From assembly GCA_023266235.1 (NCBI GenBank), contig JAHFRL010000008.1, positions 1 to 64,000 on the forward strand: DNA of 64,000 nt. The letters run 5' to 3'. The notes under the pieces are model-generated. The model saw only the letters and a program-made list of their open reading frames with translations. It had not been told where the DNA came from and made no database searches. Every line of letters begins with the position of its first letter. The first letter of the stretch is position 1. Source of the DNA: Betaproteobacteria bacterium (GTDB lineage: Bacteria > Pseudomonadota > Gammaproteobacteria > Burkholderiales > SG8-41). The position numbers and the translations under genes were made by a program. Below, in pieces: positions 55,069 through 63,008 of the stretch.

Positions 55069-56097
55069 CTACGTATTTTCGTGCCCCGCCGGCGGTGCCG
55101 TCGTGCCGCGCACGATGAAATCGACCGCGAGTTCGGTCATCAAGGCACCGGCTGCGCCGTTGAGCTGAGCCAGAATTTGCCGCGCCGCCGCCTCGCCGAG
55201 CTCGCGCATCGGTATCCTGACGGTGGTCAGCGCCGGCACCAGTATAGACGCTGCTTCCATGTCGTCGAATCCCGTAATTGACACTGCCGCCGGGACAGCG
55301 ACGCCGCGCGCGTGGCATTCGAGCACCGCGCCCATCGCGAGCACATCGTTGCCGCAGATCACCGCCGTCGGCCGTGGCGCAAGCGCAAGCATATGCCGCA
55401 TGGCCTCGCGCCCCGCCGCTATTGAATAAGGCGCTTCGATCACGCGTTGCGGCGGCAGCTCGATGTCGTGCGCCTCCAGCGCATCGCGCACGCCGGCGAG
55501 GCGTGCGCGCGAACGGTCATTACCGGCGGTGATGCCGGTAATCATCGCAATCTCGCGGTGCCCGATGTCGATGAGATAGTTGGCGACGCGCATGGCCGCG
55601 ACGCGGTTGTCGAAGCCGACGCACGGGTGGCAGCCCGACCGATCGAGCGCCCACGTCAGCACATACGGGATGCCGAAATCGGCAAGCAGCGTGAAAAGCG
55701 CCGCATCGTGCTCGGCGCCGACCAGTACCAGCGCGTCGACTCCACGCTCGATCAGCGAACGCGTGACCTTGATCTCGGCGTTGAGGTCGAACTCGTGGCA
55801 GGCGAGCAGCAGCGTGTAGTCTCGCTCCTGGAGCGCTTTCTGCAGCGCCTGAGTGGCGTGGGCGAAGAGCGCGTTGTCGAGCGTGGGAATCACCGCGCCG
55901 ATGGTATGGGTGCGCCGCGAGCGCAGCGCGCTTGCGGCGCCATGCGGCACATAGCGCAGACTCTGCGCTGCGTCCTCGACGCGCTTGAGTGTCGCGACGC
56001 TTACCATGCGCGGCTGCGACAGCGCGCGCGACACCGTCGCGCTAGACACTTGGGCGAGACGCGCGACGTCGGCTAGCTTGGCGGTGGATTTGGTCAT
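55069..56097 (-). CDS. LacI-family transcriptional regulator (paralogue 2)
   Basis: A 342-residue regulator with the same plan as its neighbour: AKLADVARLAQVSSATVSRA (HTH), ALRSRRTHTIGAVIPTLDNA, RDYTLLLACHEFD, YVLTWALDRSGCHPCVGFDN and TAVICGNDVLAMGAVLE. The two proteins share long identical stretches, so they arose by tandem duplication. It starts only 24 bases after the xsc terminator and has no clear ribosome site, so its expression may depend on readthrough from xsc. Confidence 0.93.
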   Translation of the reverse strand: MTKSTAKLADVARLAQVSSATVSRALSQPRMVSVATLKRVEDAAQSLRYVPHGAASALRSRRTHTIGAVIPTLDNALFAHATQALQKALQERDYTLLLACHEFDLNAEIKVTRSLIERGVDALVLVGAEHDAALFTLLADFGIPYVLTWALDRSGCHPCVGFDNRVAAMRVANYLIDIGHREIAMITGITAGNDRSRARLAGVRDALEAHDIELPPQRVIEAPYSIAAGREAMRHMLALAPRPTAVICGNDVLAMGAVLECHARGVAVPAAVSITGFDDMEAASILVPALTTVRIPMRELGEAAARQILAQLNGAAGALMTELAVDFIVRGTTAPPAGHENT

Positions 56098-56120
56098 CGG
56101 ATGCTGATGATCCGCGGGAA

Positions 56121-56150
56121 AAATCAAAAAGCCGGCGCTCGGCCGGCTTT
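56121..56150 (-). terminator. Rho-independent terminator after xsc
   Basis: Read on the minus strand, GCCGGC-CGAGC-GCCGGC is followed by TTTTTGATTTTT. It begins a few bases after the xsc stop and lies just ahead of the downstream LacI gene, separating or attenuating it. Confidence 0.85.
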
Positions 56151-56154
56151 CTTG

Positions 56155-57912
56155 TTATACGCCCTTCGCGCTGTACTTCCGGTATTTCGGCAGCAGGCGT
56201 TTCGGCTGCCTGAACGCATCGCGGCGGAACGGGTCGCCGAGCTCGCGCGTGAGCATCAGGTTGATCACGGTCGGCTTGTTCGATTTCACCGCGCTCTTCA
56301 GCGCGTCGCCGATGTCGTCGACGCGATCTACGGTGATGCCCTTGGCACCCATCGCTTTCGCAACCTCGGCGAAATTCGGGTTTTCGAGGTTGGTGCCGAG
56401 GAAGCGGTTGTCGAAGTAGTCGACCTGGTTTTTCTTCTCCGCGCCCCATTGACCGTTGTTGAACACCACGGCGACCGCTGGAATATCCTCGCGCACGCAG
56501 GTCATCACTTCGGCGAGGCTCATGCCCCATGCGCCGTCGCCGACGTAGGCGATCGCCGGGCGGTCGGGGCGGCCGACTTTGGCGCCGATCGCGGCCGGAT
56601 ACGAGTAGCCGCAGTTGCCGAAGCTCATCGCCGCGAGAAAGCTCGGCGCCATGTCGAAAGGCAGGTAGCTGTTCGCGACCGAGCACACGTTGCCGATGTC
56701 AGTCGACACCATCGCGTTTTTCGGCATCGCTTTGGCGAGCGCGGCGAGCGCCTGGCGCGGGCCAATGCGGCCTTTTTCGTTGGGCGACGGCCATTTCGCG
56801 AGCTCCTGCGCCCACGCTTCCTTTTCCTTGCGCACTTCGGCGAGCCGCGCTTTGTTCGGCGCCATCTTGCCGAGCGCTTTCAGGCGCTGCAGGAGTTCGC
56901 GCGCGGCGAGCCTGGCGTCGCCGCAGATGCCGATCGAGACTTTCTTGACCAGCCCGAGCATCCGCGGGTCGGCGTCGATCTGGATGATCCTGGCGTGCTT
57001 CGGCCAGTATTCGAGGCCGTGCTGCGGCAGCGTGCCGAAGGGACCGAGGCGCGAACCGAGCGCGAGCACCACGTCGGCGCGCGAGATGATTTTCATCGCC
57101 GCTTTCGAGCCTTGGTAGCCGAGCGGGCCGCACGAGAGCTCGTGGCTCGCCGGGAATGAATCGTTGTGGAGATAGGAGTTCACGACGGGCGCGGTCAGGT
57201 ACTCGGCGAGCGCGGCGCAGTCCTTGATACCGTTCGCCATGATCACGCCGCCGCCGGAAAGAATCACCGGGAATTTCGCTTTGGCGAGCAGCCGCGCCGC
57301 GGCATCGAGCGCATCGGGCCCGCCTGCCGAACGCTCGATTTTCTGCGGCGCCAGAATGTCGTAATCGCCTTCGCCATAGTAATAGTCGCGCGGAATGTTG
57401 ACCTGCACCGGGCCGCGCTCGTGCATCGCGATCGTGAACGCGCGGTGCATGAGCTCCGCCATGCGCAGCGGCGAATTGATGTGCACCTGCCACTTGGTGA
57501 TCTTGGAGAAAATCGGCATCTGCTCGGTTTCCTGGAAACCGCCGAGCCCCATCGTCAGGCTGCCGGACTCGGGCGTGATGCAGATGACCGGCGAGTGCGC
57601 CCAGTAGGCGGCGGCGATCCCGGTCACGAAATTGGTGATGCCGGGCCCGTTCTGCGCGATGCACACGCCGTGCTTGCCGGTCACGCGCGAGTAGCCGTCG
57701 GCCATGTGCGCGGCGTTTTGCTCGTGCGCGACCGAAATAAAGCGGATGCCGGCGCCGGGAAACAGATCGTGCGCGTCCATGTAAGCCGAGCCGACGATGC
57801 CAAACGTATCCTTCACGCCCTGCGCAACCAGCGTTTCGACGAAGGCTTCGGATGGCGTCATGCGTATCTTGGTCGACAGCGCGAGGCTCTTGAGTTCCGT
57901 CATCGTGTTCAT
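56155..57912 (-). CDS. xsc: Sulfoacetaldehyde acetyltransferase
   Basis: A ThDP-dependent enzyme that splits sulfoacetaldehyde with phosphate to acetyl phosphate and sulfite. 585 residues, matching Xsc: MTPSEAFVETLVAQGVKDTF, VAHEQNAAHMADGYSRVTG (catalytic Glu), AQNGPGITNFVTGIAAAYWA, GGFQETEQMPIF and the ThDP/Mg motif YVGDGAWGMSL with VFNNGQWGAEKKNQ. The ATG at 57912 has a perfect AGGAGG. A LacI-type palindrome lies about 70 bases upstream. No pta, taurine transaminase or sulfite exporter gene is adjacent. Alternative: another ThDP lyase of this subfamily acting on a related aldehyde. Confidence 0.88.
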   Translation of the reverse strand: MNTMTELKSLALSTKIRMTPSEAFVETLVAQGVKDTFGIVGSAYMDAHDLFPGAGIRFISVAHEQNAAHMADGYSRVTGKHGVCIAQNGPGITNFVTGIAAAYWAHSPVICITPESGSLTMGLGGFQETEQMPIFSKITKWQVHINSPLRMAELMHRAFTIAMHERGPVQVNIPRDYYYGEGDYDILAPQKIERSAGGPDALDAAARLLAKAKFPVILSGGGVIMANGIKDCAALAEYLTAPVVNSYLHNDSFPASHELSCGPLGYQGSKAAMKIISRADVVLALGSRLGPFGTLPQHGLEYWPKHARIIQIDADPRMLGLVKKVSIGICGDARLAARELLQRLKALGKMAPNKARLAEVRKEKEAWAQELAKWPSPNEKGRIGPRQALAALAKAMPKNAMVSTDIGNVCSVANSYLPFDMAPSFLAAMSFGNCGYSYPAAIGAKVGRPDRPAIAYVGDGAWGMSLAEVMTCVREDIPAVAVVFNNGQWGAEKKNQVDYFDNRFLGTNLENPNFAEVAKAMGAKGITVDRVDDIGDALKSAVKSNKPTVINLMLTRELGDPFRRDAFRQPKRLLPKYRKYSAKGV

Positions 57913-57980
57913 GGATCCTCCTGCGGTGGGATGTAATTTGTGCGATTACTCGGCCCAGTTTAGCGCGGCGGCAAGCTTTT

Positions 57981-57994
57981 TGGAAGCGCTTACA
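57981..57994. promoter_or_regulatory. LacI-type operator upstream of xsc
   Basis: TGGAAGCGCTTACA fits the LacI/GalR-family consensus TGnAAnCGnTTnCA with the central CG (AAGCGCTT). It is 69-82 bases before the xsc start, in the only plausible promoter region for that gene. Confidence 0.75.
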
Positions 57995-58091
57995 TTTTAC
58001 GTCGCGCTGCAGACCGCTGCTCATATATCTCAATATTCAATTGGTTGTTTTATCTAATCTGTGACCTTGGAAGAATTTCCCAAATCTCACA

Positions 58092-58934
58092 TCACCAGCG
58101 ACTTCCGGACATGATACTTGCGGCCCCCTCAAAGAGATCGGATGCACCTTTCATGCCCTGTTGGAAGGCCTTCGCGGCCTCCTCGAATAAGCACTCGAGA
58201 ATCTCCCCGTGTATTTCGGCAAATCTTCTGGAACTTAGCATTTTGATGTCACGGGGCCGCGGAAGATCTACATCGATGATCTTTTTCGTTATTGTAGGTG
58301 AACTGGAAAGTACGATCACTCGATCGGCTAGATAGATACTCTCCTCAACCTCGCTGGTTACGAAAACTGTGGTGACCGGATGTTCATCGAACACTCGCAG
58401 AAGATATTCCTGCATGAGCTCGCGTGTGAGCGCGTCGAGTCCACGAAACGGTTCGTCAAGAAGCATGACTTTAGGGCAATTGATCAGGGCGCGGGCCAGT
58501 TCGGTACGACGTTGCATGCCTCCGGATAGTTGGCCTGGGTACTTGTCTTCAAAGCCAGAAAGTCCGAACTTTGCCAAAAGCTCGCGCGCTTGACGCACAA
58601 CTTCTGTGCGAGGAAGGCCGCGATTGAAAGGTCCAAACATGACGTTATCCAGCGTGGACTTCCATGGAAATAACGCTGTCTCCTGAAAAACGACGAGCCG
58701 ATCCCATCCTGGATCGCGCACGGCAACACCATCCATTGTTATAAGTCCGGCGTCGGGGGCATCGTATCCGGCGATGAGGTTGATCATGGTAGTTTTCCCG
58801 CACCCCGAAGGTCCTATCAACGCCGTAAACTTGCCCGCCGGGATTTCTAGGGATAGCCCATCTAAAACGGTATTAGTGCCGTAAGCCTTGACCACGCCGT
58901 CCAGGCATATTCGTGCGGCTGCGAGCGTCTTCAT
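58092..58934 (-). CDS. NitT/TauT-type ABC transporter ATP-binding protein (subunit 1)
   Basis: A 280-residue NBD of the SsuB/TauB/NrtD family. Walker A is GPSGCGKTT, Q-loop VVFQETALFPW, signature QLSGGMQRR (canonical), Walker B VMLLDEPF. The H-loop is altered: TVFVTSEVEE has Ser where the family has His (THD). The C-terminal extension LPRPRDIKML to AAKAFQQG is of the family type. It overlaps the second ATPase gene by four bases (ATGA) and ends the operon. It is in an A/T-richer block than the rest of the window. Confidence 0.93.
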   Translation of the reverse strand: MKTLAAARICLDGVVKAYGTNTVLDGLSLEIPAGKFTALIGPSGCGKTTMINLIAGYDAPDAGLITMDGVAVRDPGWDRLVVFQETALFPWKSTLDNVMFGPFNRGLPRTEVVRQARELLAKFGLSGFEDKYPGQLSGGMQRRTELARALINCPKVMLLDEPFRGLDALTRELMQEYLLRVFDEHPVTTVFVTSEVEESIYLADRVIVLSSSPTITKKIIDVDLPRPRDIKMLSSRRFAEIHGEILECLFEEAAKAFQQGMKGASDLFEGAASIMSGSRW

Positions 58935-59755
58935 CGAGCAGCCTCCCTCTCGCCCGTCTCGAAGGCCTTGACGGCCTCCTCATGAACCGCCTCGGTTACC
59001 TCGTCCTTGAGGCGAAGAAACTCGGGCGAATCGAGCAGCTTGTTGCTTCGGGGGCGTGGCAAGTTAATGCTCATGATTTTTTTCATACGGCCAGGCCGCG
59101 TCGTCATGACAGACACCTTGTCGGCGAGAAAAATCGCTTCGATCAAATCATGAGTAATAAAAAAAATGGTGCGTGGCTGGGTGTCATACAGCTTGAGTAG
59201 AAAATCTTGAACCACCGTCTTGGTTAATGCGTCGAGCGCGCGAAACGGCTCGTCCATAAGCAACACTTTCGGTTGCCCGATTATTGCCCGAATGATCTCG
59301 ACACGGCGTCGCATTCCCGAGGACATATCACCCGGATAGAGCGACTGGATATCACGAAGACCCACTTGCGCAAGCATATCGGTGGCGATCTTTCTTGCCT
59401 CGCTCAGTGTAGTCTGCTTCTGGATGACCGGGCCGTAACAGACGTTCTGCAGTGCGGTCATCCACGGAAAAAGGCCACCATGCTGGAACACTACCAATCG
59501 ATCCGGGCCCGGGGTCGCGCGTATGCCCGGAGACGCGATCACCGCATCGTTCAGCGTCACTTCTCCCTCGGTTAATGTGTCAAATCCCGCGATAATGTTG
59601 AGCAGTGTGGTCTTGCCGCACCCGGAAGGCCCGACTAAGACGGAGAACTCGTTGCGAGCAATTTCCAGCGAGCATCCCTCCAGCGCGAGGACTTGGCCTT
59701 GCTGCGCGGATGTATAGATCTTGGTAACCTTGCGGATTGAGAGGCTCGATGACAT
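58931..59755 (-). CDS. NitT/TauT-type ABC transporter ATP-binding protein (subunit 2)
   Basis: A 274-residue NBD related to, but distinct from, subunit 1. Walker A GPSGCGKTT, Q-loop VVFQHGGLFPW, Walker B VLLMDEPF and H-loop FFITHDLIEA are normal. The signature is degenerate: DMSSGMRRR instead of LSGGMxxR. The ATG at 59755 overlaps nothing but lies two bases before the permease stop; an ATG at 59773 would overlap it. With subunit 1 it should form a heterodimer with one intact and one defective ATP site. Confidence 0.93.
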   Translation of the reverse strand: MSSSLSIRKVTKIYTSAQQGQVLALEGCSLEIARNEFSVLVGPSGCGKTTLLNIIAGFDTLTEGEVTLNDAVIASPGIRATPGPDRLVVFQHGGLFPWMTALQNVCYGPVIQKQTTLSEARKIATDMLAQVGLRDIQSLYPGDMSSGMRRRVEIIRAIIGQPKVLLMDEPFRALDALTKTVVQDFLLKLYDTQPRTIFFITHDLIEAIFLADKVSVMTTRPGRMKKIMSINLPRPRSNKLLDSPEFLRLKDEVTEAVHEEAVKAFETGEREAAR

Positions 59756-59757
59756 GG

Positions 59758-60558
59758 TCAACGCGGCTCCCATTTGATAATCAGTTTGCTAACCGCCTGG
59801 ACCAGCGCGCTGGAAACGTAGCCAAGAATCCCGATTGCCGCCATTCCTACGAAGATGCGTGGGTATCGGATTGTCTGATATGCCTCCCACGTCATGGCCC
59901 CGATGCCGCCTTTGTTCGCCATCATCTCGCCTGCAACGACCATAAGCCAGGCAGTCCCGACGGCGACACGGAGTCCGGCGAAAATAACTGGCAGCATCGC
60001 AGGGAAAATCACATGCCAGAATAACCGCCATTCGTTTGCCCCCAGCGATTTCCCTGCACGGATATACATCGGTTTAATTCCCGAAAAACCGGCGATCGTG
60101 TTATAGGTAATCGGGAAAAATGCGCCGAGGAAGGTGAGAAAGATGATCATCCACTCCGTCACAGGGAAGAACAAAATTGCGAGTGGAATCCACGCAATCG
60201 GGGGCACCGGGCGTAGCACTTCAACCAATGGAAACAGCAAATTCCGCGCGAGCTTCGAATAGCCTATCCAGATTCCCAAGGGAATCCCCACAACCGACGC
60301 GATCAAAAAACCGGATGCAACGCGATAAAAGCTCAACAATAAATCGGCGGCAAAAGCCCTGGGATTGAGCGATAGCGCGGCATTGAACACTTCCAAGGGG
60401 GAGGGAACGGGAATTGGCCAAGGCAAAGTCGAAATCAATGCCCAAGCCGAAAGCAGGGCCAGGACTGAAATTGACGAAAGCAGAGATCCATTGGTTTGCC
60501 CCCGCCACTTGAATGCCATCGGAGGAGACGCCAACCTAGTGATTAATTCTTTTGCCAT
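59758..60558 (-). CDS. NitT/TauT-type ABC transporter permease (subunit 1)
   Basis: A 266-residue BPD_transp_1 permease with about six transmembrane helices. The signature region VEVLRPVPPIAWIPLAILFF precedes the EAA-type coupling loop (AGKSLGANEWRLFWHVIFPA with the conserved SLGA..P). It overlaps the other permease gene by 16 bases. It differs in sequence from the second permease, so the importer has a heterodimeric membrane part. Confidence 0.93.
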   Translation of the reverse strand: MAKELITRLASPPMAFKWRGQTNGSLLSSISVLALLSAWALISTLPWPIPVPSPLEVFNAALSLNPRAFAADLLLSFYRVASGFLIASVVGIPLGIWIGYSKLARNLLFPLVEVLRPVPPIAWIPLAILFFPVTEWMIIFLTFLGAFFPITYNTIAGFSGIKPMYIRAGKSLGANEWRLFWHVIFPAMLPVIFAGLRVAVGTAWLMVVAGEMMANKGGIGAMTWEAYQTIRYPRIFVGMAAIGILGYVSSALVQAVSKLIIKWEPR

Positions 60559-61328
60559 GGCACCATGCTGTGACCAAGAAATCTGATAGCGACGCTCATT
60601 CCGGCGCCAACGGCTCCAATAACGAACATTCCGACGATGATCAGCGGATATTGCGCGAGGCTATATGCCTCCCAAATCATGTATCCCAGGCCGTGCTCCC
60701 CCGCAATCATTTCCGCTGCAACTAGAGCCATCCAGCAAATCCCCATGCCGATGGCGAGTCCGATTACTATGGAAGGCATCGCGCCAGGTACAACGACATC
60801 CCGGAAAATCTGCCCATCATTAGCACCGAGGCAGCTCGCTGCGCGGAAATAAGTCTCATCGATCTCCGTTACGCCCACGATTGTATTAAGCACTATTGGA
60901 AAAAAAGCGCCGACAAAACAAATGAAGACCACTCCTGATTCGACACTGGGAAAAAAAAGAATACCCACGGGAATCCACGCGATTGGCGGGATAGGCCGCA
61001 AAAGCTCAATCGCTGGGAAAGCTAGATCGCGAACCGTGCGCTTCCATCCGATCATAAGCCCCAAGGGGATTCCCGTGAGTCCGGCAAGGGTCCAAGCAGC
61101 GACCACGCGATATCCGCTGGACCATGCGTCTGTCAAAAATTTTGAGCCTAGCAAGTACTCCGAGGCGGCAGCAAATACCTGGGGCACCGATGGAATATAG
61201 CCAAACCGGTATACTTTAAAGTACACCAATGTTTGCCAAATAGCGACACACAGGGTCAGCGAAAGACCCTGCAAAGCTAGGCTGCCAATTCGGTGCCGTG
61301 CTTTAACCCTAGCGGGGCGCGCGCTCAA
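60543..61328 (-). CDS. NitT/TauT-type ABC transporter permease (subunit 2)
   Basis: A 261-residue permease. IELLRPIPPIAWIPVGILFF and the coupling loop FRAASCLGANDGQIFRDVVV with PGAMP are the family blocks. The start is a TTG at 61328 that overlaps the binding-protein stop (TTGA); no better start is visible. Coupled translation along the operon is likely. Confidence 0.92.
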   Translation of the reverse strand: MSARPARVKARHRIGSLALQGLSLTLCVAIWQTLVYFKVYRFGYIPSVPQVFAAASEYLLGSKFLTDAWSSGYRVVAAWTLAGLTGIPLGLMIGWKRTVRDLAFPAIELLRPIPPIAWIPVGILFFPSVESGVVFICFVGAFFPIVLNTIVGVTEIDETYFRAASCLGANDGQIFRDVVVPGAMPSIVIGLAIGMGICWMALVAAEMIAGEHGLGYMIWEAYSLAQYPLIIVGMFVIGAVGAGMSVAIRFLGHSMVPWQKN

Positions 61329-62341
61329 TTAGGGAACTGAGTAAGGTCAAGTTGTGAAGGGATTGTGGCAGCTTTGCGTATAAAGCTGTCATCGATGTAC
61401 GACTTGAAATCGGGAACATCCTTGATCATATTGTGCTTCAGCAGGAAATCCGCTCCATCCGTTAGAACCTTACGCCACTGGGGCGAGATGTCGTCCGGAA
61501 AGACCGTGTAGTTGAAGCCTTGGACCACGACTTCCATCGGAACATCGTAGCGCTTCCAAGCATCATAGATCAGTTTGGCGGCAAACTTCGGTCGTTCTCG
61601 CAAGATTTTGTGTGCGTCGAGTTCAGCGCGTAACCAACCTATGAGAACCTGCGGGTACTTCTCGGCGAATGCCTTAGAAACGACGATGCATCGGGCCGAA
61701 CTGAACTTGTACTTGGTCCCGTCCATAAGTTTCTGTCCAAAACCGCGGTAAACAGCGAGCGCGCCGTAAGGAGGCCACGTGATATAAGCGTCAACCGATC
61801 CCGTCTGGAGACTGGTGAGTCCGACTTCCGGGCTTTGCCCTATGAACTTGAAGCTGATCTTCTCGACTTCGGAGACCACCTCCGAAAATCGGTGTGTGTA
61901 CGCCCCAAATGAAACGGACACGCGCTTACCGTCAAGCTCCTTGATGGAAGCAATCGGCGAACCTTTCTTTACATAAATGTTTGAGGAACCGCCTTCATCT
62001 CCTTCTGTTATGCCCACAAGCTTTGATTCTGAAACTTCGCGCTTCGACCCAAGGACAATCGCAGGCATGTCGCCGAAATACGCAATATCGACCTTGCCCG
62101 CGAGCACATTATTCACCAGCGGCATGCCACTTGTCGTTTCAAAATTTTCAATCTCTACGTTTGGCAGATACTTCTTCCACAACTGCGCGCCAGTCACAAT
62201 CGTTACACCCCACGTCGGCGCAAGCGGAAGATATCCAAGGACGATTTTGACTTTTTCGGTAGATACTGGCTGTGCGAGAACGCCGCTGGCACCTAGCGTA
62301 AGAAACGACATGCAGAGCGCAATGATGGCTGTACGCTTCAT
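61325..62341 (-). CDS. NMT1/TauA-type periplasmic substrate-binding protein
   Basis: A 338-residue receptor with a clear signal peptide (MKRTAIIALCMSFLTLGASG, cleaved after VLAQ). The SBP core has VLGYLPLAPTWGVTIVTGAQ, GKVDIAYFGDMPAIVLGS, YVKKGSPIASIKELDGKRV and GSVDAYITWPPYGALAVYRG. AGGAG lies five to six bases before the ATG. The family binds sulfonates, nitrate, aromatic acids or pyrimidines; specificity is not readable. It is the only receptor for the four membrane and ATPase subunits downstream. Confidence 0.92.
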   Translation of the reverse strand: MKRTAIIALCMSFLTLGASGVLAQPVSTEKVKIVLGYLPLAPTWGVTIVTGAQLWKKYLPNVEIENFETTSGMPLVNNVLAGKVDIAYFGDMPAIVLGSKREVSESKLVGITEGDEGGSSNIYVKKGSPIASIKELDGKRVSVSFGAYTHRFSEVVSEVEKISFKFIGQSPEVGLTSLQTGSVDAYITWPPYGALAVYRGFGQKLMDGTKYKFSSARCIVVSKAFAEKYPQVLIGWLRAELDAHKILRERPKFAAKLIYDAWKRYDVPMEVVVQGFNYTVFPDDISPQWRKVLTDGADFLLKHNMIKDVPDFKSYIDDSFIRKAATIPSQLDLTQFPN

Positions 62342-62432
62342 GATTTCTCCTCTCTGGTCACGGTATGGTCCGACAGTACCAACGCTCGGACTACAATGGT
62401 CAGCTGTCCGGTAAAGCCGGAGCAACTCAAAT

Positions 62433-62825
62433 TTATCTCGCCACCGCGTTGACAGTCGGAGGTTTCCAATCAGGCAGCGACTTTCCTCCGCCTATGTGGT
62501 CTGCTGCCTCGGTCGACCGCAGCAATACGTAAACATCTCGGGTGCCGAGAATTTTGTCGAAAATGTCGCAAATGACATTGGCCAAACGCAGCTTCTGCTG
62601 CTGTTTGCGACCCGGTCGGGTATCGATGGTTACCGTGGGTAGACCATCGCCGATCTTGCCGTACGCTTCACGGATCGAAACGTAGATCCATTTGCACGTT
62701 TCCGGATATCTCCCCCCTTGCCCGGGATCGATCACCTCATCGATTGCTCGCTTGATTTCCTGCCTGAGCGTGTCTTTGATTTCGTTGGAGTAACCCTCGG
62801 GAATATCGACTCTTACGATCGGCAT
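62433..62825 (-). CDS. Tautomerase superfamily protein (4-oxalocrotonate tautomerase-like)
   Basis: A 130-residue protein starting MPIVRVDIPEGYSNEIKDTL, so the catalytic Pro1 is exposed after Met removal. The length is about twice that of a 4-OT subunit, like the longer members of the superfamily such as MSAD or cis-CaaD. AGGAG precedes the ATG. It is the first gene of the ABC operon and is divergent from a LysR regulator, suggesting that it acts on the imported compound. A keto-enol tautomerase or hydrolytic dehalogenase-type activity is possible. Confidence 0.88.
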   Translation of the reverse strand: MPIVRVDIPEGYSNEIKDTLRQEIKRAIDEVIDPGQGGRYPETCKWIYVSIREAYGKIGDGLPTVTIDTRPGRKQQQKLRLANVICDIFDKILGTRDVYVLLRSTEAADHIGGGKSLPDWKPPTVNAVAR

Positions 62826-62967
62826 CGTTTTCTCCTCTAGATACCACGAAGCGTGTGGTTCAGACCGCCCTTTCTTACAGATCAATCGACTATAATTTAA
62901 TCGCGTCGGCTACGTCGTAGCGTGACCATAGTCTAGGCAGACCATATTTCGTTTAACAACAGATTGT

Positions 62968-62988
62968 TTCTAACAAGTATTGTTAGAA
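62968..62988. promoter_or_regulatory. Perfect inverted repeat in the tautomerase-LysR intergenic region
   Basis: TTCTAACAA-GTA-TTGTTAGAA: two 9-base arms around three bases, a good LysR-type (T-N11-A) binding site, 21 bases before the regulator start. A further half-site, GTTTAACAAC, lies at 62951-62960. It probably mediates both autoregulation and activation of the tautomerase-ABC operon. Confidence 0.75.
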
Positions 62989-63008
62989 TAACTAATTAGT
63001 AATGCTCA

